From Thermoactinomycetaceae bacterium (GTDB lineage: Bacteria > Bacillota > Bacilli > Thermoactinomycetales > Thermoactinomycetaceae), in NCBI GenBank assembly GCA_025449475.1, contig JANWJM010000115.1, positions 1 to 5,477 on the forward strand: 5,477 bases of DNA. Reading direction: 5' to 3'. Every line of letters starts with the position of its first letter. Positions within the stretch are counted from its first letter, which is position 1. The notes beneath the pieces are model-generated. The model had not been told where the DNA came from. It ran no database searches and worked only from the letters and a program-made list of their open reading frames with translations. The translations under genes and the position numbers were made by a program. Shown here piece after piece: positions 1 through 5,101 of the stretch.

Positions 1-14
1 CGCTACATTTAGCG
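1..14 (-). terminator. Possible terminator hairpin, cut by the window edge
   Basis: CGCTA (1-5) and TAGCG (10-14) are perfect inverted repeats with a four-base loop. They lie just downstream of the stop of the minus-strand lipoprotein gene. The hairpin probably continues beyond the window, so no T-run can be checked. The call rests on position and symmetry only. Confidence 0.3.
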
Positions 15-22
15 GTCAATTT

Positions 23-577
23 TTACTGAAGGCTCAATGCTCTTCCCGTTTCATCTACCACTTCAAAGGAGTAGCCATTTAATGAACCCTTTGGAACTCG
101 AATAAATTTACGTGCAGGATCTGCTGTGGGATTTCCTGCTTTGTTGGTGGTATTGACTCTTAACACCAATCGGGCGGTTTTTGCATCTTTTTTTTCAAGA
201 GCCATGAGCTCGATCTCATATCCTTTGAATTGTTCACCCAACTGAATATATAACATATCATATTCATCCCAATAGCGTTTAAAGGTTTCAGAGATATTCC
301 CCGGATGCGCTTCTTTGGTATAGATAAAGATTCCTCCCTGTGATCGAGGTTTAAACTTGAATGGGACAAAGCTCACTTCATCAAAGGGAATCTCAGCATG
401 GACTTGATTGGGTTGGACGGGAGTGATTTGTTGTTGTGTTTGATTGGTGTTGTCATCATTGAGATTTTGGGTTTGAGGGTCATTAGTTGCATGATTATTA
501 CCGATAAAGCCACAAGCATTTAGGAGAAAAATACATGTACCCAACAAGAATGTAAATATCCATTTCCGGATCTTCAT
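23..577 (-). CDS. Secreted lipoprotein with a possible PrcB-C-like domain
   Basis: This 184-residue protein has a lipoprotein signal peptide: basic residues K2, R4 and K5, a hydrophobic stretch over 6-19, then the lipobox L19-N20-A21-C22. C22 should be lipidated and the protein anchored on the outer face of the membrane. Residues 26-57 form a low-complexity N/Q/T linker. Residues 62-184 look like one folded beta-rich domain. The pattern GYEIEL (119-124), a hydrophobic strand LVLRV (137-141), a proline-containing loop and IRVPKGS (159-165) resembles, from memory, the C-terminal domain of PrcB (protease complex subunit) proteins; this is a weak inference. The start is supported by AAAGGGAAG seven bases upstream of the ATG. 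The gene is divergent from ykuU and appears to be transcribed alone. Its function is unknown. Confidence 0.85.
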   Translation of the reverse strand: MKIRKWIFTFLLGTCIFLLNACGFIGNNHATNDPQTQNLNDDNTNQTQQQITPVQPNQVHAEIPFDEVSFVPFKFKPRSQGGIFIYTKEAHPGNISETFKRYWDEYDMLYIQLGEQFKGYEIELMALEKKDAKTARLVLRVNTTNKAGNPTADPARKFIRVPKGSLNGYSFEVVDETGRALSLQ

Positions 578-623
578 CTTTTCACTTCCCTTTGTGTATA
601 TCTTTATGAATTCTGTATATGCT

Positions 624-652
624 ATTTTAACAGATTCTTAGCAAGAAATAAA
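624..652 (-). promoter_or_regulatory. Probable extended -10 promoter of the lipoprotein gene
   Basis: On the minus strand TGtTAAAAT (632-624) is an extended -10 element with 5 of 6 matches to TATAAT. A poor -35 (TTTATT, 652-647) lies 17 bases upstream, as is common for extended -10 promoters. The start of transcription would fall about 40 bases before the ATG at 577. Confidence 0.42.
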
Positions 653-694
653 AAGCAAGACTTCCAATGAGAATCCTTTTCATATTATATTAAA

Positions 695-720
695 TTTAAA
701 TTAGTATTGACTTTAAATTA
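695..720 (+). repeat. Direct repeat TTTAAATTA overlapping the ykuU promoter
   Basis: TTTAAATTA occurs at 695-703 and again at 712-720, 17 bases apart start to start, each followed within a few bases by TGAC. The first copy abuts the -35 element and the second lies inside the spacer, so a protein binding both would cover the promoter. A perfect palindrome TTAAATTTAA (690-699) overlaps the first copy. The region is AT-rich, so chance is possible. Confidence 0.4.
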
Positions 721-735
721 CTGACATGTTATTTT
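707..735 (+). promoter_or_regulatory. Sigma-A-type promoter of ykuU-ykuV-gcvH
   Basis: TTGACT (707-712, 5 of 6 matches) is followed after 17 bases by TATTTT (730-735), which carries the extended -10 TG at 727-728. Transcription would start near 742, giving a leader of about 75 bases before the ykuU ATG. It is the best promoter match in the window. No convincing PerR box (TTATAAT-N-ATTATAA) was found on it. Confidence 0.65.
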
Positions 736-817
736 TATGGTGTCACCGAGCTCTGTGTTTAGTTGAGCAAAAGCAGGGCACAATAAAAATATATCCAATT
801 ATAGGAGGTTATTACAT

Positions 818-1378
818 ATGTCTGTTACAGTAGCTAGTCAACCCCAACGTCTGGTAGGAAAACCCGCTCCCTACTTTGAGATGGAAAGTACCAAGAACTT
901 GGAAACCCTCGATGAGAAAGTGAGGCTTTCCGATTATGAAGGAAAATGGCTGATCCTGTTCTTCTACCCTTTAGACTTCACTTTTGTATGTCCAACTGAA
1001 ATTACCGCTTTGAGTGATCGTTATGAAGAGTTTTTAGATCTCAATGCTGAAATTCTCGGCGTTTCAACAGATAGCAAGTTTTCTCATCGTGCATGGATTC
1101 AAACTCCACGAGATGATAATGGATTGGGTCACATCAACTATCCGTTGGGTGCAGATACAACACATAAAGTGAGCCGTGACTATGGTGTGCTGATCGAGGA
1201 TGAAGGAATCGCATTGCGTGGATTGTTTATTATTGATCCTGAAGGAATTGTGCGTTATCAAGTAGTTACGGACAACAATGTGGGACGCAGTGTAGATGAA
1301 ACATTACGTGTACTACAAGCATTGCAAACAGGTGGTCTTTGTCCTTCCGACTGGAAACCCGGACAAAAAACTCTATAA
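818..1378 (+). CDS. ykuU: Typical 2-Cys peroxiredoxin (YkuU/AhpC family)
   Basis: This thiol peroxidase reduces H2O2 and organic peroxides in the cytoplasm. Its 186 residues match the family length. The peroxidatic cysteine is C58 in DFTFVCPTEI (53-62), and the resolving cysteine is C175 in GGLCPSDWKPG (172-182), so it is a typical 2-Cys enzyme that forms disulfide-linked dimers. The sequence resembles B. subtilis YkuU closely, including VSTDSKFSHRAW, YGVLIEDEG, ALRGLFI and the C-terminal LQALQTGGLCPSDWKPGQKTL pattern. NGLG (101-104) sits at the place of the GGLG motif linked to overoxidation in eukaryotic enzymes, but the C-terminal YF extension is missing, so a robust enzyme is expected. 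The start is set by AGGAGG (803-808), nine bases before the ATG. It is the first gene of a probable unit with ykuV, also its neighbour in B. subtilis, where the pair suggests an electron donor/acceptor relation (inference). Confidence 0.96.
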   Translation: MSVTVASQPQRLVGKPAPYFEMESTKNLETLDEKVRLSDYEGKWLILFFYPLDFTFVCPTEITALSDRYEEFLDLNAEILGVSTDSKFSHRAWIQTPRDDNGLGHINYPLGADTTHKVSRDYGVLIEDEGIALRGLFIIDPEGIVRYQVVTDNNVGRSVDETLRVLQALQTGGLCPSDWKPGQKTL

Positions 1379-1390
1379 TCAAAATTTTGA

Positions 1391-1427
1391 TGCAGGTGAT
1401 CAGTACGAAGGTGCTGATCATCTTGCA
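1391..1427 (+). promoter_or_regulatory. Intercistronic hairpin between ykuU and ykuV
   Basis: TGCAGGTGATCAG (1391-1403) pairs with CTGATCATCTTGCA (1414-1427) as a 13-bp stem with one bulged base and one G-U pair, around a ten-base loop. It starts 12 bases after the ykuU stop. The sequence after it is T-rich (TTCATTTTCATTTTG) but has no long T-run. It could be a partial terminator that lowers ykuV-gcvH expression relative to ykuU, or a structure that protects the 3' end of a processed ykuU mRNA. Confidence 0.6.
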
Positions 1428-1484
1428 TTCATTTTCATTTTGTGTTAGTAACGTAGTAAATTCAATTGATTGGAGAGGATACAA

Positions 1485-1925
1485 ATGGCGCTTCGATTGC
1501 GGACAGAAATGCCAGCACTTGATGGGATTACGGAATGGGTGAATGGTGAAGCAAAGAAGGATGATCTCATCGGAAAACCAGTCTTGGTTCATTTTTGGTC
1601 GATTAGTTGTGGGATGTGCAAGGAAAGCTTACCAGATATCAATGAATTGAGAGAAAATCACCCTGAGTTAGAAGTGATCGGGATTCATATGCCTCGCTCT
1701 GAAAAAGATACTCAGATTCCACCAGTGAAAGAGACGATTGAAAAATATGAGCTCAAGCATCCACAAGGAATCGACAATATGCATCAAGTTGTTGATCGCT
1801 TTGAAAACGAGTTCGTACCCGCTTTTTATCTATTTGATCGAAAAGGGCAATTGCGTCATCGTTCAGCCGGCGAAAAAGCATTGAGTATGTTAAAAAATCC
1901 TTTGGAGAGAGTATTGGCAGAATAG
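1485..1925 (+). CDS. ykuV: Thiol-disulfide oxidoreductase YkuV, thioredoxin fold
   Basis: This 146-residue thioredoxin-fold protein has the redox pair C42-G-M-C45 in HFWSISCGMCKE (36-47) and the cis-proline motif FVP (110-112). It lacks a signal peptide, so it acts in the cytoplasm. HFWSISC, HMPRSE (68-73), FENE-VPA and GQLRHR (121-126) match B. subtilis YkuV, a thiol-disulfide oxidoreductase encoded beside the peroxiredoxin YkuU there too. A TTG at 1470 would add five residues, but it overlaps the ribosome site. The ATG at 1485 follows TGGAGAGG (1471-1478) by six bases and gives the same N-terminus as the homologue. The gene lies 106 bases after ykuU, with a hairpin between, and 56 bases before gcvH. 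A role as reductant for YkuU or related protein disulfides is inferred from context. Confidence 0.94.
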   Translation: MALRLRTEMPALDGITEWVNGEAKKDDLIGKPVLVHFWSISCGMCKESLPDINELRENHPELEVIGIHMPRSEKDTQIPPVKETIEKYELKHPQGIDNMHQVVDRFENEFVPAFYLFDRKGQLRHRSAGEKALSMLKNPLERVLAE

Positions 1926-1952
1926 ATTTTGCTGTCGTTTTTATAGTAAGAA

Positions 1953-1981
1953 GGGAGGAAATCCGTACATAACGGGAAAGA
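1953..1981 (+). promoter_or_regulatory. Hairpin-spaced Shine-Dalgarno of gcvH
   Basis: GGGAGG (1953-1958) is a strong ribosome site but ends 23 bases before the gcvH ATG, normally too far. Between them TCCGT (1962-1966) can pair with ACGGG (1972-1976), with one T-G pair and loop ACATA. Folding removes 15 bases and leaves 8, a normal spacing. A weaker GGGA lies at 1974-1977, only four bases before the ATG and partly inside the hairpin. An in-frame stop at 1970-1972 rules out an upstream start. Confidence 0.5.
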
Positions 1982-2362
1982 ATGAACTTACCAAATGATT
2001 TGTTATATTCAAAAGAACATGAGTGGGTAAAAGTGAAGGGCAACACTGCTTTGATCGGAATAACTGATTTTGCCCAATCCGAATTAGGGGATATTGTGTA
2101 TGTGGAACTGCCGGAGGTAGGCGCAACCATTCTAAAAGGTGAGCCATTCGGGAGCGTTGAATCGGTCAAAACTGTTTCGGAACTCTATGCTCCGATCAAT
2201 GGGAAGGTTATCTCTGTGAATGAGGCGTTAGGAGATTCACCTGAAGAAATTAACGATTCTCCCTATGAGGATGGTTGGATGATTGAAGTGGAGATTGCCG
2301 ATGAATCGGAGCTAAAAAATTTATTGTCGGCTGAACAATATCAGGAATCAATCGAAGAATGA
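1982..2362 (+). CDS. gcvH: Glycine cleavage system H protein
   Basis: GcvH is the lipoyl carrier of the glycine cleavage complex. It moves the aminomethyl group from the P-protein to the T-protein and is reoxidised by the L-protein. In Bacillales it is also the entry point for lipoate, which is transferred from it to E2 subunits. Its 126 residues match the family. The lipoylated lysine is K63 in GSVESVKTVSEL (57-68). Other family marks are EHEWV (12-16), GITDFAQSELGDIVYVELP (26-44), APINGKV (70-76) and the PYEDGWM region (94-100). The start ATG is the first possible after an in-frame stop and has an unusual ribosome site, described separately. No other gcv genes are in the window. It sits 56 bases after ykuV, with no terminator between, and a strong terminator follows its stop. 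Confidence 0.97.
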   Translation: MNLPNDLLYSKEHEWVKVKGNTALIGITDFAQSELGDIVYVELPEVGATILKGEPFGSVESVKTVSELYAPINGKVISVNEALGDSPEEINDSPYEDGWMIEVEIADESELKNLLSAEQYQESIEE

Positions 2363-2366
2363 GGAA

Positions 2367-2407
2367 ATAGCATAGTGGAGAAGGCTCTGCTATGCTATAT
2401 CTTTTTT
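2367..2407 (+). terminator. Rho-independent terminator after gcvH
   Basis: ATAGCATAGTGGAG (2367-2380) pairs with CTCTGCTATGCTAT (2385-2398) over 14 bp, including two G-U pairs, around the loop AAGG. TATCTTTTTT follows. It starts four bases after the gcvH stop and ends the ykuU-ykuV-gcvH unit, so the next gene needs its own promoter. Confidence 0.9.
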
Positions 2408-2418
2408 AGGGTTTTATT

Positions 2419-2448
2419 TTGCTTAAATGTGGGTAAACATGTAATAAC
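2419..2448 (+). promoter_or_regulatory. Candidate promoter of the zinc-finger-like gene
   Basis: TTGCTT (2419-2424) and AATAAC (2443-2448), with an extended TG at 2440-2441, are separated by 18 bases. An alternative -10 is TGTAAT (2455-2460), which lacks a good -35. A promoter is expected here because a terminator lies just upstream, but the match is only moderate. Confidence 0.35.
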
Positions 2449-2491
2449 GAACTCTGTAATCTATTGTAGGGGAAGAGGAGGGGGAAGTATT

Positions 2492-2911
2492 ATGTACTGC
2501 TGTGGAGCTACCATGATTGGTGCGATTGGGTCATTACGTAAACAAACTGTTTTTGTTCATAATGTTCCTTTGCTGTACTGTCCAGTTTGTCATGAAATTG
2601 AGGTTCACACAGCTGTAAAGGAAGAATTTGATTTGGTTGTTCAATATGCAGTCGAAGATGGTGTGAAGGAAACTACCCTCCGAGAACAAATCGCCCCTGA
2701 TTTAATCGAGGAATGGAAAGAGTATGTCGTGAGCTTTCAAGAGGGAGATCTTGAACCGATCCTTCGAGAACAGATCGATTATGCGTTGGATCTTTTGAGT
2801 GCTTCCAAACAATTAAGTGATTCAGAATGGGGAGAAGAGCTTAAAAACCGTTTGAAAGTGTTAACTTCTCGGTTAAAACGATTGGAAGAACAAAAAGAGA
2901 GTAGCATCTAA
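2492..2911 (+). CDS. Small YgiT/MqsA-type zinc-finger-like protein, function unknown
   Basis: I do not recognise this gene with certainty. The 139-residue product begins MYCCG and carries C30-P-V-C33 after NVPLLY (24-29). Together these recall the YgiT/MqsA-type zinc finger (CxxCG, a strand, then NVPALxCxxC). The first knuckle is altered: C3-C4 are adjacent and the usual first cysteine falls at M1. There is no MqsA helix-turn-helix. Residues 41-139 are acidic and helical, with LREQI repeated at 63-67 and 91-95, and end in a charged, coiled-coil-prone stretch (about 115-135). The open frame extends upstream to an ATG at 2375, but that part overlaps the terminator. The ATG at 2492 has AGGAGG (2476-2481) ten bases upstream and is preferred. 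The gene stands alone between two terminators and nothing nearby looks like a toxin partner. A metal-binding or regulatory role is a guess. Confidence 0.72.
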   Translation: MYCCGATMIGAIGSLRKQTVFVHNVPLLYCPVCHEIEVHTAVKEEFDLVVQYAVEDGVKETTLREQIAPDLIEEWKEYVVSFQEGDLEPILREQIDYALDLLSASKQLSDSEWGEELKNRLKVLTSRLKRLEEQKESSI

Positions 2912-2977
2912 TATTAGAAGGTATTCTTTGGATTTGAAAAAATGCGGATCGAACTTTCGCTCACCCATAGAAGAAGG

Positions 2978-3003
2978 AAAGGGCTGCTACAACAGCCCTT
3001 TTT
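2978..3003 (+). terminator. Terminator between convergent genes
   Basis: AAAGGGCTG (2978-2986) and CAGCCCTTT (2993-3001) form a perfect 9-bp stem with loop CTACAA, followed by TT. It ends the zinc-finger-like gene, 66 bases after its stop. On the other strand the same hairpin is followed by the pyrimidine run CCTTCTTC, so it may also serve the convergent ferritin-like gene. Confidence 0.88.
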
Positions 3004-3010
3004 GTGATGC

Positions 3011-3457
3011 TTAAAAGGGAGTCTCTCGAAGAAGATGCTCCAGTTCTTCTTTATGTTTGGTTTCGTCGGCAATCATATCCTCTAATTTGACTTTTAGAGC
3101 AATGTCGCCTACTTCATCCGCTTCCTTCATTCGCGCTTTATATCGTTCGATTGTCGCGATCTCTTCATTGAGAGAATGTTGTATCATATCGCGCACTTGT
3201 TTCAACTGCTTTACAGAAGCCGGGTGGACTTGAGGTGTTCCGCCTAGGTTTACGATCTTTTCGCATAAGTATTGGGCATGAGCCATTTCATCTCTTGCTT
3301 CGGCTTCAAAATAAGGTTTGAGCACTTGTCTGCTTAAACCCGAAACAGCAGAGGCATTATAAATATATTGAATCATTGCCGCATATTCGTGAGAGAGATC
3401 AATGTTAAGTCCATCGATGAGTTTTTGGAGCTCGGATGTTTGTGTTATAGTGTTCAT
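3011..3457 (-). CDS. Bacterioferritin-like di-iron protein
   Basis: This 148-residue four-helix ferritin-like protein probably oxidises and stores iron, or acts as a di-iron oxidase. Di-iron ligand candidates occur in the family order: E24 (SHEYAA), E57 and H60 (ARDEMAHA), E98/E99, E132 and H135 (ADETKH). The order and spacing fit bacterioferritin better than Dps. M58, in D-E-M-A-H, occupies the position of the haem-ligating methionine of E. coli Bfr (M52 in DEMKH), although this motif is also common in haem-free relatives. An ATG at 3469 touches the ribosome site AAAGGAG (3476-3470), leaving no spacing. The ATG at 3457 is 12 bases away and is preferred. The gene is divergent from mnmM. No clear promoter or Fur/PerR box was seen in 3470-3569. 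Ferritin-like identity is firm; cage formation is not shown. Confidence 0.88.
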   Translation of the reverse strand: MNTITQTSELQKLIDGLNIDLSHEYAAMIQYIYNASAVSGLSRQVLKPYFEAEARDEMAHAQYLCEKIVNLGGTPQVHPASVKQLKQVRDMIQHSLNEEIATIERYKARMKEADEVGDIALKVKLEDMIADETKHKEELEHLLRETPF

Positions 3458-3569
3458 TGATTCATACATCTCCTTTGGAAAAGTTATCTATGCTTATGTT
3501 TTGCCCAAACAAATAAAATTCATGCTGTAAAAGAATAGAATTCATATGTTAATAGAAGGATGAGAGGAA

Positions 3570-4166
3570 TTGGTGTTACCGAATCTTTTACATCAGGCTC
3601 ATGAGTATATTCGATGTGTACTTCCTGCAGGTGGTGTTGCCATCGATGCCACTGTTGGCAATGGGAATGATACCTTGTTTTTAGCAAAAATCGTTGGAAA
3701 ATCTGGAACCGTGTATGGGTTTGATATTCAGGATCAAGCGCTTCGTGCAACCCGAAAGCGTCTGGAAAGCGAAGGTCATATGAAACAAGTGCAGTTGTTT
3801 CAATATCCTCATCAACAACCTTGGTCAGAGATTTTACCGAATCAACTCCGTCAGAATATTGATGCGGTGATGTTTAATCTCGGCTATTTACCCCATGGCG
3901 ATCCTTCGATTATCACCAAACCGCAAAGTACGATTGCTGCATGCGAACAAGCCCTGGAATGGTTAAGATCAGGAGGGCTGATTACACTGGTGCTATACAC
4001 GGGGCATAAGGGAGGAACAGAGGAGGCAGAGAGTGTGTTAAAGTGGTGTCGTAGCCTGCCGCATCCACAATTTTCGATTATGTTGCATCAACGGCTGAAT
4101 CGAACCCACGCCCCTTCTTTGGTAGTGATTGAAAAAAATTTTGATAGAAAAATGCTGTGTCAGTGA
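3570..4166 (+). CDS. mnmM: tRNA wobble-uridine methyltransferase MnmM (YtqB family)
   Basis: This 198-residue class I SAM-dependent methyltransferase closely resembles B. subtilis YtqB. YtqB was renamed MnmM because it converts 5-aminomethyl-(2-thio)uridine to the 5-methylaminomethyl form at the wobble position (U34) of tRNA in Gram-positive bacteria. The SAM-binding motif I is D26-A-T-V-G-N-G-N-D34. The acidic end of strand 2 is YGFDIQ (49-54, D52), and the family motif FNLGYLPHGD lies at 102-111. Near the C-terminus LVVIEK (184-189) matches the last strand of the fold. The start is uncertain: TTG at 3570 follows AAGGA (3556-3560) by nine bases, while GTG at 3573 follows GAGAGG (3562-3567) by five. 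They differ by one residue and an in-frame stop lies just upstream. The gene seems to be monocistronic. Confidence 0.9.
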   Translation: MVLPNLLHQAHEYIRCVLPAGGVAIDATVGNGNDTLFLAKIVGKSGTVYGFDIQDQALRATRKRLESEGHMKQVQLFQYPHQQPWSEILPNQLRQNIDAVMFNLGYLPHGDPSIITKPQSTIAACEQALEWLRSGGLITLVLYTGHKGGTEEAESVLKWCRSLPHPQFSIMLHQRLNRTHAPSLVVIEKNFDRKMLCQ

Positions 4167-4187
4167 AGCATTGCACACCGGCACAGC
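4147..4187 (-). terminator. Terminator of the dehydrogenase gene, overlapping the mnmM stop
   Basis: Arms at 4176-4187 and 4154-4165 form a 12-bp stem with one mismatch and one wobble, around a ten-base loop. On the minus strand the stem is followed by ATTTTTC (4153-4147), the T-run of a terminator for the gene ending at 4205. The low-coordinate arm lies in the last codons of mnmM and includes two bases of its TGA stop (4164-4166). On the plus strand no T-run follows directly. Confidence 0.68.
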
Positions 4188-4204
4188 GAATGGAATGAGG
4201 CGTT

Positions 4205-5002
4205 TTATTTGTTTCTTTCACTTTGGATTTTTCGGACAATACCTGTTACCATTTTTCGGGGTAACAGGCGGGTGGAACGGACCAGGATCCAATTGGTAGC
4301 TCCAGGGACGATCATGGTTTTGCCTTTCATAAATTGCCGAAAAGCAATTTTGGCAACTTCTTCAGGATTCATGACATTGCGCTGAAAGAGTTTTGATTGT
4401 TCCAAATTTGCGCGTTTTTCGAACTGAGTATGTGTAGGTCCTGGGCAGAGAACACTCACCAAGATTCCATGTTCAGCGAGTTCGTTGGTCAATGCTTCGC
4501 TAAATGATAATACATAAGCTTTGGTTGCGTAATAGACGGACATTAAAGGACCTGATTGAAAAGCGGCGATCGAGGCTACATTTAATATCTTCCCTCTTTT
4601 TTTGCGGAGCATTTTGGGGATCAAGCATTTGGTTAGATACGTTAATGCGACAATGTTGACTTGGATCATCTCCAGCTCTTGTTCAATGGGTGTTTCAATG
4701 AAGGGACCAAATAGCCCGAAACCTGCGTTGTTAATCAGAATATCGATATCGATGTTGTGTTCCTCTAAAGAATCCATAATCTCTTCAATTGCCGACTGTT
4801 TGGAAAGATCTTTTACAATCACATGAATTTTTACACTGAATTCATTTTCCCATTGTTTTTGTAGACGTTCCAATTGGGCACGGTTTCTAGCGATAATCAC
4901 TAAATTATAACCATTCATGGCAAACAGCCTTGCCAATTCGTAGCCAATTCCTGTAGTAGCACCCGTAATGAGGACGGTTTCGCCTTTTTCGGCAATGGAC
5001 AC
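4205..5002 (-). CDS. Short-chain dehydrogenase/reductase, DltE/YqjQ type
   Basis: This 265-residue classical SDR is probably an NAD(P)H-dependent oxidoreductase of the COG0300 (DltE-like) group; its substrate is unknown. The Rossmann nucleotide motif TGATTGIG is at 13-20. R39 in IIARN suggests NADPH preference. NNAG is at 91-94. The catalytic tetrad is N116 (MIQVN), S144 (NVAS), Y157 and K161 (YYATK), followed by CPGPT (186-190). The C-terminus (about 235-265) is basic with hydrophobic patches (TNWILV, RLLPRKM), as in YqjQ-type proteins. The frame stays open up to an ATG at 5053, but the GTG at 5002 has GAGGTGA (5014-5008) at proper spacing and gives the normal N-terminus just before the first strand. 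It is transcribed alone, with a promoter candidate 25 bases upstream and a terminator that runs into mnmM. Confidence 0.93.
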   Translation of the reverse strand: MSIAEKGETVLITGATTGIGYELARLFAMNGYNLVIIARNRAQLERLQKQWENEFSVKIHVIVKDLSKQSAIEEIMDSLEEHNIDIDILINNAGFGLFGPFIETPIEQELEMIQVNIVALTYLTKCLIPKMLRKKRGKILNVASIAAFQSGPLMSVYYATKAYVLSFSEALTNELAEHGILVSVLCPGPTHTQFEKRANLEQSKLFQRNVMNPEEVAKIAFRQFMKGKTMIVPGATNWILVRSTRLLPRKMVTGIVRKIQSERNK

Positions 5003-5024
5003 AGCGCTCACCTCGTGTATAAAA

Positions 5025-5053
5025 GTTATATCTATTTTATATTTCTCACACAA
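5025..5053 (-). promoter_or_regulatory. Candidate promoter of the dehydrogenase gene
   Basis: On the minus strand TTGTGT (5053-5048) and TATAAC (5030-5025, 5 of 6 matches) are 17 bases apart. They lie directly after the T-run of the upstream terminator and a few bases before the ribosome site. The mRNA leader would be very short, about 15 bases. The -35 match is poor. Confidence 0.42.
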
Positions 5054-5085
5054 AAATAAAAAATCATCTTCTTTAGAAGATGATT
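5052..5085 (-). terminator. Strong terminator downstream of the S1-domain gene
   Basis: AATCATCTTCT (5062-5072) and AGAAGATGATT (5075-5085) are an 11-bp perfect inverted repeat separated by only two bases. On the minus strand the stem runs into TTTTTTATTTTTG. It lies 148 bases after the S1-domain gene stop and about 50 bases before the dehydrogenase start, so it separates the two transcripts. Confidence 0.88.
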
Positions 5086-5101
5086 GGACACTGCGGAATT
5101 T

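Noticed and set aside
681..735. PerR or Fur box at the ykuU promoter
   Set aside because: AT-rich palindromic sequence is present, but the best alignment to the PerR consensus matches only about half of the positions.
1470..1484. TTG start for ykuV, adding five residues
   Set aside because: The TTG overlaps the ribosome site TGGAGAGG, and the ATG at 1485 has proper spacing and matches the N-terminus of B. subtilis YkuV.
1753..2169. Long minus-strand open frame across ykuV and gcvH
   Set aside because: It is antisense to two well-supported genes and has no family likeness; it arises from the codon use of the real genes.
2375..2491. Upstream ATG extending the zinc-finger-like protein by 39 residues
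   Set aside because: The extension is encoded by the gcvH terminator and the promoter region and has no ribosome site; the ATG at 2492 has AGGAGG.
3458..3469. ATG at 3469 for the ferritin-like gene
   Set aside because: It directly touches the Shine-Dalgarno GGAG, leaving no spacing; the ATG four codons later is usable.
5003..5053. ATG at 5053 extending the dehydrogenase by 17 residues
   Set aside because: It lies inside the promoter/terminator region; the GTG at 5002 has a clear ribosome site and gives a normal SDR N-terminus.
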